From AC-37 sp036389295 (GTDB lineage: Bacteria; Actinomycetota; Thermoleophilia; Solirubrobacterales; Thermoleophilaceae), in assembly GCA_036389295.1 (NCBI GenBank), contig DASVQB010000023.1:53280-117279 (forward strand): a stretch of DNA of 64,000 nucleotides, read 5' to 3'. The notes beneath the pieces were generated by a model. The model was not told where the DNA came from. It ran no database searches and was given only the letters and a program-made list of their open reading frames with translations. Position 1 is the first letter of the stretch. Each line of letters begins with the position of its first letter. Of this stretch, positions 33,425-41,783 are shown one piece after another. The position numbers and the translations under genes were made by a program.

Positions 33425-34012
33425 GTGACCGAGCCGGCCTTCGTCAGCCTCCCCGACGCCGAGCAGGTGGCGGCCTCGAGGCCGCCGGACCACCCGTACA
33501 ACTTCGGCTTCGTGGCCAACATGGGCCGGCTGCTCGCGGCCCATCCCCGGATCGGGCCGGCGTTCCAGCAGCTCTTCGCCGCGATCATGTTCGCGCCGGG
33601 CTTCCTCGACCGGCAGGAGCGCGAGATGGTGGCGGCCGTCGCGGCGCACTCCCAGGAGTGCTTCTACTGAACGACCTCTCACGCAGAGTTCCTGCGTGCT
33701 GAGGGTGGCGAGCGGGAGCTGTCGGAGGCGGTCCGGCACGGCCGCTGGCGAGAGCTGACCGGACTGTCGGAGCGCCGCCGCGCGCTCTGCGAGGTCGCCG
33801 AGAAGCTGAGCGCCCACCCGACGGCGATGACGCCCGACGACTGGCGGCCGCTGCGGGACCTGGGCTTCGACGACGAGGCGTGCCTCGAGGTGGCGCACGT
33901 CGTCGGCATCTTCAACCACCTGACCCGCCTCGCCGACGGCTTCGGCCTCCAGCTCGACCCGCGGACCCTCGCGGCGGCCGAGTCCGGCGTGCCCCTCGAG
34001 CGCCCCGGCTGA
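33425..34012 (+). CDS. AhpD/carboxymuconolactone-decarboxylase-family selenoprotein
   Basis: This is a 195-aa predicted selenoprotein with Sec82 encoded by TGA 33668-33670. The upstream part (EREMVAAVAAHSQECFY) is the classic AhpD/CMD active-site helix. Reading through the TGA gives C79-F-Y-U82-T-T-S-H86, exactly CxxC-x3-H with Sec for the second Cys. The same frame stays open for 114 codons to 34012 with family-like sequence (HAEFLRAEGG, DDEACLEVAHVVGIFNHLTRLAD). A SECIS hairpin follows the TGA. Such proteins reduce peroxides or alkyl peroxides through the thiol-selenol pair. If the TGA were a plain stop, the product would be an 81-aa fragment ending inside the active site. No sel genes lie in the window. 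Confidence 0.85.
33675..33704 (+). promoter_or_regulatory. Bacterial SECIS element
   Basis: CACGCAG (33680-33686) pairs perfectly with CTGCGTG (33692-33698) around the five-base loop AGTTC. After a 1x2 bulge, CCTC (33675-33678) pairs with GAGG (33701-33704). The loop begins 16 bases after the TGA and has G at its second position, as in SelB-dependent bacterial SECIS elements. Confidence 0.8.
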
Positions 34013-34027
34013 GCCGCCGGCGCCGGC

Positions 34028-35392
34028 TCAGAGCGCCGGCACGATCCGCGCCAGGTCCGGCATCCGGCCCACGCCCTGGCCCGGGCAAGGGTCGGACGTG
34101 AACGAGTCGCTCGCGAGGATGGCCTTCACCTCGGCGGGCGACAGCGCCGGCCTCTGCGCCGACCTCACGATGCCCTGGATCACGGCCACGACGCCGCTGA
34201 CGATCGCCGCGGCGAACGACGTCCCCTCCACGGTGGCCGTCGTGCGCGTGGGCGTGCCGCTCGCGTCGAACAGAATCCCGGCGAGCGTCAGCACGTCGCT
34301 CGCCCACGCGCAGCAGTCCACGCGCGAGCCGAAGTTCGAGCACGTCTCGCGCGTGAACGTGCCGAGCGGGACGCCGGGCTGGATCCCGCCCACGACGATC
34401 GCCGGGGAGTCGTGCGAGGGGGGACCGCCGGCGGGAGGGTTGTCGAGGTCGATCCCCCTGCACATCCCGGTCGAGGCGCTCACCCGGCCGTTCCCGGCGC
34501 CCAGGACGACGGTCGTCCCGCGGAAGCTCAGGAGGCGCACGGCCGTCCGGAAGAGCGGCAGCGCGTCGAGCGGGAACTGGCCGCCGGTCACGGGGTCGCG
34601 GATCGCGATCGAGACGTTCAGCACGTCGCCCGTCCCGACCTGGAAGCCCACCCGGTGCATCAGCAGGAACAGCTCGCTCTGGGGGATCTGCCCGGACGGC
34701 GACTGGCCGGACCCGAACACGACCGCGCAGCGGGGCGCGACGCCGATCAGGTCGACCGCGTTGTCCGCGGCGGCGACGAGGCCGAGCACGCCCGTGGCGT
34801 GGTCGAGGTCGGTCACGGCCACCCCGCTCTCCGGCGGCCCGGGCGTGACCGAGTCGAGCTGCGCGGGCAGGTCGCGGTGCGTTGGGTCGAACGGGAACGG
34901 CTCCACCACCCCGACGAGGACCGGCGACCCGGTCCCGCCGGGCTTGGGCCGCGCGGCGTCCACGCCGATCCCGACGGGAGCCGGGTTGAGGTAGGTCTGG
35001 AGCACCGCGCCGGGGTTCGCCGGGCCCTGGCACGCCTCGGCCAGGCCGTCGGGCTGCGCCCACTCGACCTCGGGCAGCGCCTCGAGCGTCGCCACCGCGT
35101 CCTCCACCGCGAGCTCGGCCTCCGGCGGCAGGTCGAAGCCGAAGCACAGGAGCGGGTGCGGCACCTCCGCCGGGTCCTCCTGCTCGTCGCGGAGGTCGTC
35201 GACGACCTCCTGGACCAGCCCGGCGTCGATCTCGGCCAGCAGCGGCACGAGGTCCGGGGAGCCGAACCCCTGCCGGATCCCCTCCCAGGCCGCGGCGGCG
35301 GCCGCGAGCAGGGCGGCCGGGTCGCCCGGCACCGCCGGGACGTCCGGCTCCCTCAGCTTCAGCAGGATCCGGCCGCCCTCCGCCACGGCCAC
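34028..35392 (-). CDS. Subtilase (S8)-like peptidase without signal peptide
   Basis: This is a 454-aa subtilisin-fold protein. His is in DLDHATGVLGLV, the oxyanion Asn in VLGAGNGRV and the nucleophile Ser in VEGTSFAAAIVSG. The first triad strand, normally VxVxD, reads VLVGVVEPFPFDPTHRDL: the Asp position is Val/Glu, so the triad is altered or a later acid substitutes. The N-terminal ~140 residues could be an intramolecular chaperone-like domain. No signal peptide is present. It is divergent from the trypsin-like gene (73 bases between) and downstream of nothing on its own strand. Confidence 0.82.
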   Translation of the reverse strand: MAVAEGGRILLKLREPDVPAVPGDPAALLAAAAAAWEGIRQGFGSPDLVPLLAEIDAGLVQEVVDDLRDEQEDPAEVPHPLLCFGFDLPPEAELAVEDAVATLEALPEVEWAQPDGLAEACQGPANPGAVLQTYLNPAPVGIGVDAARPKPGGTGSPVLVGVVEPFPFDPTHRDLPAQLDSVTPGPPESGVAVTDLDHATGVLGLVAAADNAVDLIGVAPRCAVVFGSGQSPSGQIPQSELFLLMHRVGFQVGTGDVLNVSIAIRDPVTGGQFPLDALPLFRTAVRLLSFRGTTVVLGAGNGRVSASTGMCRGIDLDNPPAGGPPSHDSPAIVVGGIQPGVPLGTFTRETCSNFGSRVDCCAWASDVLTLAGILFDASGTPTRTTATVEGTSFAAAIVSGVVAVIQGIVRSAQRPALSPAEVKAILASDSFTSDPCPGQGVGRMPDLARIVPAL

Positions 35393-35465
35393 AGCGTCCC
35401 AGAATCGACCGCCGGCCGATCGTTACGCTCCCGCGGCCCACACCGGCGAGGGAGCGGAGGCGCGG

Positions 35466-36680
35466 ATGGAGATAACCGACGAGACGATCGACCTCAAGGA
35501 GGCCCTCGAGGACCCGCTGCTCGCCACCGGCCAGGTGACCGGGATCGACTTCGGCGTCCGCGAGGAGGACGAGCCGGACTCCGAGGACGTCGTGCTGCGC
35601 GTGTTCGTCGCCGACGAGCAGGCCGTGCCCGAGGGGGTCGAGGACGCGTTCGCCGCGCTCGGGCTGCCGGTCGTGGTGATCCAGCGCACCTTCGAGCTCG
35701 CGCAGCTGCCCGACACGACCATGCACCGGCCGATGGTCGGCGGCGTGTCGGTCACCCCGGAGCGCTTCACCCGCCCGGGGGCGCAGACGGCGCCGACCGG
35801 CACGCTGGGGGCGATCGTCCGCCACACGCTGACTCCGAGCGTGCTCGGGCTGAGCAACCACCACGTGCTCTGCGTGGACCTGAACCGGGCCCAGGGCCAG
35901 GAGGTCATCCAGCCCGAGCCGACGATCATCGGCAGGCTGCCGGGCGACCACCTCGGGACGCTCGAGGACTGGTCGTTCCCCGAGCAGGTCGAGAGCGGGC
36001 GGATCGACGCCGCGATCTGCTCGATCGACGTCCCCGCCCTGACCGAGGTGGCCGAGCTCGGCCCGGTCGTCGGGTCGAACGTCCCGTTCCTGGGCATGCC
36101 GGTGCGCAAGCGCGGCCGGTCGACGGGGCCCACGAGCGGCACGATCGAGGGCATCGGCGGCAGCTTCCCGATCGACTACCCGCTGCTGCCGCCCGTCGGC
36201 AGCCCGCCCAGCATCGTCCGCGTCATGAAGCGGCAGATACACATCCGGCCCGCCGCCGGCACCACGGCGTTCGGCACGAGCGGCGACTCGGGGTCGGTGG
36301 TCGTCGACGAGGGGAACCGCGCGGTGGGACTCTACTTCGCGTCCACCCAGGCCACCGCCGGCGCGCCGCGGTTCGGGCTCGCCAGCCCGATCCAGTTCGT
36401 CGAGCAGGCCCTGAGCATCAGCTTCGAGTGGCCGGCGCCGTTCGTCGAGGAGGTGCCGGACCAGATGTTCGCGTTCGACACGGCGACGATCCGCGGGTCC
36501 GGGTTCCTACTTGCCTCCGACGTGCTCTTCGACGACGTGCCGGCGGAGTCGTTCAGCGTGGACGGGGACGACTCGATCAGCGTCGTCCCGCCGGACTTCC
36601 CCGGCGACCGGGGGCTGGTCGTGACGGGGCCGGGCGGCGCCTCCGACGTCGTGACGGTCAGCCTGAACTCGATCGGCTGA
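35466..36680 (+). CDS. Trypsin-like serine protease with C-terminal IPT/TIG domain
   Basis: This 404-aa protein has a chymotrypsin-fold domain with the full triad: His in LGLSNHHVLC, Asp in GRIDAAICSID and Ser in GTSGDSGSVVV. An N-terminal ~90-aa domain (VVLRVFVADEQAVPEG) precedes it, and the last ~85 residues (ATIRGSGFLLASDVLF to DVVTVSLNSIG) match an IPT/TIG immunoglobulin-like fold. No signal peptide is seen, unusual for this family. ATG 35466 has a GGGAGCGGAGG site upstream. Together with the divergent subtilase-like protein it suggests a regulated intracellular proteolysis or toxin-processing pair. Confidence 0.85.
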   Translation: MEITDETIDLKEALEDPLLATGQVTGIDFGVREEDEPDSEDVVLRVFVADEQAVPEGVEDAFAALGLPVVVIQRTFELAQLPDTTMHRPMVGGVSVTPERFTRPGAQTAPTGTLGAIVRHTLTPSVLGLSNHHVLCVDLNRAQGQEVIQPEPTIIGRLPGDHLGTLEDWSFPEQVESGRIDAAICSIDVPALTEVAELGPVVGSNVPFLGMPVRKRGRSTGPTSGTIEGIGGSFPIDYPLLPPVGSPPSIVRVMKRQIHIRPAAGTTAFGTSGDSGSVVVDEGNRAVGLYFASTQATAGAPRFGLASPIQFVEQALSISFEWPAPFVEEVPDQMFAFDTATIRGSGFLLASDVLFDDVPAESFSVDGDDSISVVPPDFPGDRGLVVTGPGGASDVVTVSLNSIG

Positions 36681-39600
36681 GGAGAGGAGGCCGGGCGGAG
36701 CCTCGGTCGCGATCTGCGCGCGGCTCCGTACGCCGAGCTTCGCGTACACGCGCCCGAGGTGGGTCTTCACGGTCGCCGGCGCGATGAACATCGCCTCCGC
36801 GATCTCACGATTCGTCATCCCCCCGGCAGCGTGCGCGGCCACCTCGCGCTCGGTTCGCGTGAGGCTCTCCCACCCGGCCCCCGGACGGCGGCGGCGCATC
36901 CCGTCGCGGAGCCGTGCGATCGCCTCGCCGGGCGCGCAGCCCTCGCCCTCGCGCGAGGAGACCTCGTACCGCTCGTCTCCGATCTCCGCCCGCAGCCGCC
37001 GCTCCAGCGCCGCGCAGCCGGCGTCGTGCTGGGGCAGCCGCACCATGCCTAGATCGGAGCGAGCGCGGTCCGCGGCGCCCAGCAGCCACGCGGCCTCCTC
37101 GTGGCTCGACATGCCCGCGCACGTCTCGGCGAGCGCGTCGAGCGTCTGCGGCAGGTAGAGGCGGAGCTCGAGCTCCGCACGGGTCGTGAGCGCCCCGTGG
37201 AGGCGGCCCTCGGCGACCCTCCAGTCGCCGCGAGCCGCGGCCAGCCGCCCGAGCACCTCGTCGGACCACGCTCGGCACAGCCGGCTCCCGATCCGCTCGC
37301 TGATCTCCCGGGCCCGTCTGGCGTGCTCCTCCGCCGCCGCGGCGTCGCCCGCGAGACGCGCGACGTCGGCCAGCTCGAGCATCGCGCGGGCGAGCACCCA
37401 TCCGTAGTCCGCGCCGGACGCGACGACCCCCTCCAGACCCGCGCGCGCGCCGTCGAGGTCCCCGCGGGCCGCCCGCGCGACGGCGATCACGATGTCCACG
37501 TGGGCGAGCGCGAAGCCGGCGCCCGCCGTCACGACCGCCTCCCGGGCGGGCCCGAGGCGGTCGAGCGCCGCGTCGGCGGAGCCCCGGACCAGCTCCACGT
37601 ACCCGATCTCCGCCTGCGCGTGCCCCTCCGAGGGCTCTCCGACCTCGGCCGCCGCGGCCGCCGCCCGGGTCGCGAGCTCGAGGAAGCGCTCGAGATCGCC
37701 CTGGACCGCATGCCTCCAGGACATCCCCCAGAGCGTCCACGAGAGCGCGTCCCGGTCCCCGAGCCGCTCGAACTCCGCCAGGCAGTCCTCGAACAGCCGG
37801 TCGGCCGCGTCGAACTCGTCCGTCACGAGGTGCGCCCAGCCGAGGGGTAGGGCCGCCCTGCGGTAGCACCAGTCGTCGCCGGCCTCGCGCGCGAGCGCCT
37901 GCGACCGCTCTAGCAGGGGCCGGGAGCCGTCCGGATCCCAGGCGTGGCGCACGAAGCCCAGCACGTAGAGGGCGCGCGCCATCGCCGAGCGGTCGCCGGC
38001 CTCCGTGCCGAGGTCGAGCGCGTGCTCGGCGGCGGCGATCGCCTCGGCATAGCGGCGCGCGAACACGAGCAGGTAGGCGCGCGACTGGACGACGCGCGCG
38101 CGGAGGGGCGAGCCGGCGGCGTCGGGGGTCCCGAGCGCCCGGACGCACCATCCGTCGGCCTGCGCGAACCTGCCGCGACGCTTCCACCACATCGTCAGCG
38201 CGACGCAGAACCGGAGCGCCGACCCGCCACCGGTGGAGCACGCCCACTCGAGCGCGGCTGCGACGTTGCCGTCCTCCGCGTCGAGCGCCTCCACCCATTC
38301 GCACTGCCGGGCGCCGACGAGGTCCGGGGCGGCCCGCTCGACGAGCTCCAGGAAGTAGTCCCCGTGACGCGCGCGGACGAGCTCGAGCTCGCCGGCGTCG
38401 CGGAGGCGCGCGAGCGCGTACTCGCGCATCGTCTCGAGCAGGCGGAAGCGCGGCACGGGCCCTCGGTCGTCCGCCACGACGAGCGACCGGTCGACGAGCG
38501 ATCCGAGCCGGTCGAGGACCGCGGCTCGGCTCGGGGCGTCGTGAGCCGCGACGCGCTCGGCGGCGTCGAGCGAGAAGCCTCCGCTGAAGGCGCCCAGGCG
38601 GCGGAACAGGACGCGCTCGTCCTCGGACAGCAGGTCGTGGCTCCAGTCCATCGAGGCCCGAAGCGTCCGGTGGCGCGGCAGCGCGAACCGCGTCCCGCTG
38701 GTCAGGAGGCGAAGGCGATCCGAGAGGCCCGCGGCGATCTGCTCCAGCGAGAGCATCCGCATGCGCGCGGCCGCCAGCTCGATCGCGAGCGGGATCCCGT
38801 CGAGCCGGCCGCAGACCTCCGCGAGCGATCGGGCGTCGGACTCCGTGAGCGCGAGGTCGGGCCGGACACGCGTCGCGCGGTCCACGAACAGCCTCGGCGC
38901 GTCGCAGCGCGCGATCGCGTCGGCGCTCTGCGTTCCCGGGTCGGGCAGCGACATCGAGGGCACGCGCCACGTCGTCTCGGCGGGAAGCCCGAGCGGCGCC
39001 CGGCTCGTGACGAGCACCGTGGTCTCGCCGACGCCGCGGAGCAGCGAGTCGGCGGCTTCGGCCACGGCTTCGAGCAGGTGCTCGCAGTTGTCGAGCAGCA
39101 GCAGGTGCCGCCGTCCGGCCAGGTGCGCGGCCACCGCGTCGAGCGGCGCCAGGCCGGGAAGCGGTCGCACGCCGGCGGCGGCCGCGATCGCCTCGGGGAC
39201 GAGCTGGGGGTCGGCCACCGGCGCCAGCTCGACGTGGCAGACCCCATCGTAGGGGCGGCCGAGGACGTCGGCGGCGCACTGGAGGGCGAGCCGCGTCTTG
39301 CCGCAGCCGCCCGCGCCGGTGAGCGTGAGGAGCCGCGCCGTCCGCAGCGCGTCCGTCACCTCGGCCAGCTCGCGCTCGCGGCCCACGAACCGGGTGAGCC
39401 CGCGGGGCAGGTTGTTCGGCAGCGCCTCCAGCGAGCGCAACGGCTCGATGCGCCCGGGCAGGTCCGGATGCGCCAGCGCGTACACGTGCTCGGGGGGCCC
39501 GAGGTCGGGAAGCGACTGCACGCCGAGGTCGACCAGCTCCGCCCGGCCGGGGAGCCGATCCGCCACGAGCTCGGAGGTCGACCGGGCGAGGACGGTCTGA

Positions 39601-39968
39601 CCGCCGCGCGCGATGGCGCACAGCCGCGCGCAGCGGCTGAGCGCGGCCGCACGGCCGACGCCGTCGAGCCCCGACCGATCCTGCGCCGTGTGCAGGGCGA
39701 CACGCGTGCGCGGGCCGACGCGCTCCCGCGATCCGCGCGCATGCGCGAGCAGCTGGACCTCCAGGGCCGCGTCCACCGCGTCGCCGGCGAGCGCGAACGA
39801 GGCCAGGACGGTGTCCCGCGAGCCGTTCTCGACGAGCTGCCCACCCCGTCGCGTCACGGCGTCGCGCACGGAATCGCGGCGCACCTCGGCGGCCCGGGCC
39901 GCCGCCCCCGCGGCGGCGTCCACGAGAGGACCCTCGACCTCGGCGACCAGGAACGTTGCGGTTCGCAC
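36507..39968 (-). CDS. Giant LuxR-family regulator (cyclase-like, AAA/NB-ARC, TPR, HTH)
   Basis: This 1153-aa LuxR-type regulator is of the LAL/AfsR-like kind. Residues 1-150 resemble a degenerate class III nucleotide-cyclase domain (LVAEVEGP, ENGSRDTVLASF). The ATPase has Walker A GAGGCGKT at 218-225 and Walker B HLLLLDNCEHLL. A long helical TPR-like region follows. The C-terminal HTH includes SLTRTEREVAAHAAGGMTN and KLGVRSRAQIATEA. The natural family end is about there; the frame runs ~58 codons further, antisense to the 3' end of the trypsin-like gene (36507-36680). GTG 39968 starts 20 bases after the GMC gene, so the regulator is probably in that operon. Confidence 0.85.
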   Translation of the reverse strand: MRTATFLVAEVEGPLVDAAAGAAARAAEVRRDSVRDAVTRRGGQLVENGSRDTVLASFALAGDAVDAALEVQLLAHARGSRERVGPRTRVALHTAQDRSGLDGVGRAAALSRCARLCAIARGGQTVLARSTSELVADRLPGRAELVDLGVQSLPDLGPPEHVYALAHPDLPGRIEPLRSLEALPNNLPRGLTRFVGRERELAEVTDALRTARLLTLTGAGGCGKTRLALQCAADVLGRPYDGVCHVELAPVADPQLVPEAIAAAAGVRPLPGLAPLDAVAAHLAGRRHLLLLDNCEHLLEAVAEAADSLLRGVGETTVLVTSRAPLGLPAETTWRVPSMSLPDPGTQSADAIARCDAPRLFVDRATRVRPDLALTESDARSLAEVCGRLDGIPLAIELAAARMRMLSLEQIAAGLSDRLRLLTSGTRFALPRHRTLRASMDWSHDLLSEDERVLFRRLGAFSGGFSLDAAERVAAHDAPSRAAVLDRLGSLVDRSLVVADDRGPVPRFRLLETMREYALARLRDAGELELVRARHGDYFLELVERAAPDLVGARQCEWVEALDAEDGNVAAALEWACSTGGGSALRFCVALTMWWKRRGRFAQADGWCVRALGTPDAAGSPLRARVVQSRAYLLVFARRYAEAIAAAEHALDLGTEAGDRSAMARALYVLGFVRHAWDPDGSRPLLERSQALAREAGDDWCYRRAALPLGWAHLVTDEFDAADRLFEDCLAEFERLGDRDALSWTLWGMSWRHAVQGDLERFLELATRAAAAAAEVGEPSEGHAQAEIGYVELVRGSADAALDRLGPAREAVVTAGAGFALAHVDIVIAVARAARGDLDGARAGLEGVVASGADYGWVLARAMLELADVARLAGDAAAAEEHARRAREISERIGSRLCRAWSDEVLGRLAAARGDWRVAEGRLHGALTTRAELELRLYLPQTLDALAETCAGMSSHEEAAWLLGAADRARSDLGMVRLPQHDAGCAALERRLRAEIGDERYEVSSREGEGCAPGEAIARLRDGMRRRRPGAGWESLTRTEREVAAHAAGGMTNREIAEAMFIAPATVKTHLGRVYAKLGVRSRAQIATEAPPGLLSSADRVQADRHDVGGAARPRHDQPPVAGEVRRDDADRVVPVHAERLRRHVVEEHVGGK

Positions 39969-39988
39969 GCGTGCTCGCGTGTTCGCGG

Positions 39989-41761
39989 TCAGAGCTTCCG
40001 CTCGACCACCGCGCGCGTGACCGCGTCGTTGATCGACGACAGCGGGCTCTCGGTGCGCACCCAGCGGTCGCCGCCGAAGTAGCGCCTGAAGATCGTCTCG
40101 GCGGTGCGGGTGGCGAGCGCCTGGGTGGTGAGCGTCGGGTTCGGGCCGCCGAGCGCGTTCGGCAGCGCGGAGTTGTCGGCCACGAACAGCCGCTTCACGA
40201 AGCGGGCCTCGCAGCTCTGGTCGACGACCGAGTCGGCCGGGTCCGCGCCCATCCGCATCGTGGACTGGACGTGCAGGATCAGCGGCGGCCAGTTGATCCG
40301 GTAGACCTCGCGGGCGCCCGCGCGCTTGAGGAGCGCGAGGGCCTTGCGGACGAGGTAGTCGCGGTTCCTCAGCGTGCGCTGGCTGCGCTCGCGGTAGTGG
40401 AACTCCACGCGCGGGACCGGGCCGTGCTCGTCCGGCGGTAGCTGGGTCGAGAGCGCCACCCGGTTCTGCGCCTCGACGTCGTCGTCGGTGATGACGAGGA
40501 CGTTCAACAGCTTGTCGACGTCGGCCATCAGCCGCTTCAGCACGTTGCCGACGCGCCGGCCGTCGCCGTCCGCCCCCGGGGTGAACTCGTGGCCGTTCAG
40601 GTACACGTCGTTGATGCCGGCGTCCGAGAAGGTGGCGGAGAACGCCTGGAGACCCGGCATCAGCCCCACGTTCTCGAGGCCGCCGCGGCCGGGGAAGTCC
40701 ATCCGCGCGGACGAGCCCGGCCCCTTCGTGGAGCCGGTGTAGCCGGGGAAGACGCCGATCAGCCAGTCGAAGTAGTGGTCGGTGTAGCCGCGGCCGACCC
40801 AGTCGTTCGGGTTCGGCAGCCCGCTGTTCAGCCACAGCCGCGGGGTCTCCGTCGTGCCGCCGGCGAGCACGACGACCTTCGCCTCCTCGGTGAACGTGTC
40901 CCCGGTCGCGCCCACCCGCCACGTGACCGTCCGGGCGGTGGTCGCGCCGCCGTCCTCGACCGTCCCGACGTTCGTCGCGAACGCGTCCGTGATCAGCGTG
41001 ACGGCCTTGCCGCCCTTCGCCCAGAGGTCGGCGGTCAGGGCCATCGGCATGTAGCTGTTGTCGGTCGAGCGCTTGGCGGTCAGGTTGCGGGGCGCGCCGC
41101 GGGGCTCGTAGCAGCCCTGGAAGCAGTGGCCGCAGAACGTGCAGCCGCGCGCCTGCGGGAAGCGGAGCCTGCTCGGGTCGCTCGTCCGGCCCGCGGTGCC
41201 GTGCGGCTGGAGGATCGCGTTCTCCTGCGGCCGGTAGCCGGAGCGGAGCGCGTCCTTCGTGGTCATCAGCGGGACGCCGAGCTTGCTCGCGCCGCGCAGG
41301 AAGGTCTCCTCCTTGGCGCCCATCGGGGCGGTCTGCACCGGCAGCGTGTGCTCGACCCACTCGTAGTAGGGAACGAGCTTGCGGTACGAGAACGGGAACT
41401 CGTGCGCCCGGTCGTAGGCGGCGCGGTCGCGTCCGCGGTAGCCGCGGAACACGCCGGGGTAGGCGCGCGGGCAGTTGCCGTAGTAGTGCTGGGTGGTGCC
41501 GCCCACCCCGGAGAGCTGCCAGACGAAGCTGTTCTGGGGGGTCTCGCGGAGCCACGGCGACCTGGTGCGGTCCGCCGGGCCCCAGCGGAAGTAGCCGGTC
41601 ACGGGGTTGCTCGCGTCGTTCTCGAAGTGGCGCCAGTCCTGCTCGGGGTCCGCGTGGCGGGCGCCCGCCTCGAGCACGAGCACGTCGAGCCCGCGGGCCG
41701 CGAGCTCCTTCGCCACCACGGGGCCGCCCCCGCCGGCGCCGATCACGATCACGTCCCTCAC
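39989..41761 (-). CDS. GMC-family FAD oxidoreductase
   Basis: This is a 590-aa glucose-methanol-choline oxidoreductase. The FAD motif VIGAGGGGPVVAKEL is at residues 5-19, GGTTQHYYGN and CTFCGHCFQGCYEPRG are present, and the C-terminal FVADNSALPNALGGPNP is typical. The Cys cluster resembles gluconate/sorbitol dehydrogenase large subunits that pass electrons to a haem or Fe-S partner. It has no signal peptide and would be exported with the Tat-signal small subunit encoded directly upstream (41784-42521). Confidence 0.88.
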   Translation of the reverse strand: MRDVIVIGAGGGGPVVAKELAARGLDVLVLEAGARHADPEQDWRHFENDASNPVTGYFRWGPADRTRSPWLRETPQNSFVWQLSGVGGTTQHYYGNCPRAYPGVFRGYRGRDRAAYDRAHEFPFSYRKLVPYYEWVEHTLPVQTAPMGAKEETFLRGASKLGVPLMTTKDALRSGYRPQENAILQPHGTAGRTSDPSRLRFPQARGCTFCGHCFQGCYEPRGAPRNLTAKRSTDNSYMPMALTADLWAKGGKAVTLITDAFATNVGTVEDGGATTARTVTWRVGATGDTFTEEAKVVVLAGGTTETPRLWLNSGLPNPNDWVGRGYTDHYFDWLIGVFPGYTGSTKGPGSSARMDFPGRGGLENVGLMPGLQAFSATFSDAGINDVYLNGHEFTPGADGDGRRVGNVLKRLMADVDKLLNVLVITDDDVEAQNRVALSTQLPPDEHGPVPRVEFHYRERSQRTLRNRDYLVRKALALLKRAGAREVYRINWPPLILHVQSTMRMGADPADSVVDQSCEARFVKRLFVADNSALPNALGGPNPTLTTQALATRTAETIFRRYFGGDRWVRTESPLSSINDAVTRAVVERKL

Positions 41762-41783
41762 GTGCGCCCCGCCCTCACGTCCC

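Noticed and set aside
33668..33670. TGA as a nonsense mutation making the CMD gene a pseudogene
   Set aside because: The codon is exactly at the catalytic Cys position, the frame continues without further damage, and a SECIS hairpin follows.
23952..36680. Contractile injection or phage-tail system
   Set aside because: No sheath, tube, baseplate, spike or AAA loader is recognisable, and the giant proteins do not carry such motifs.
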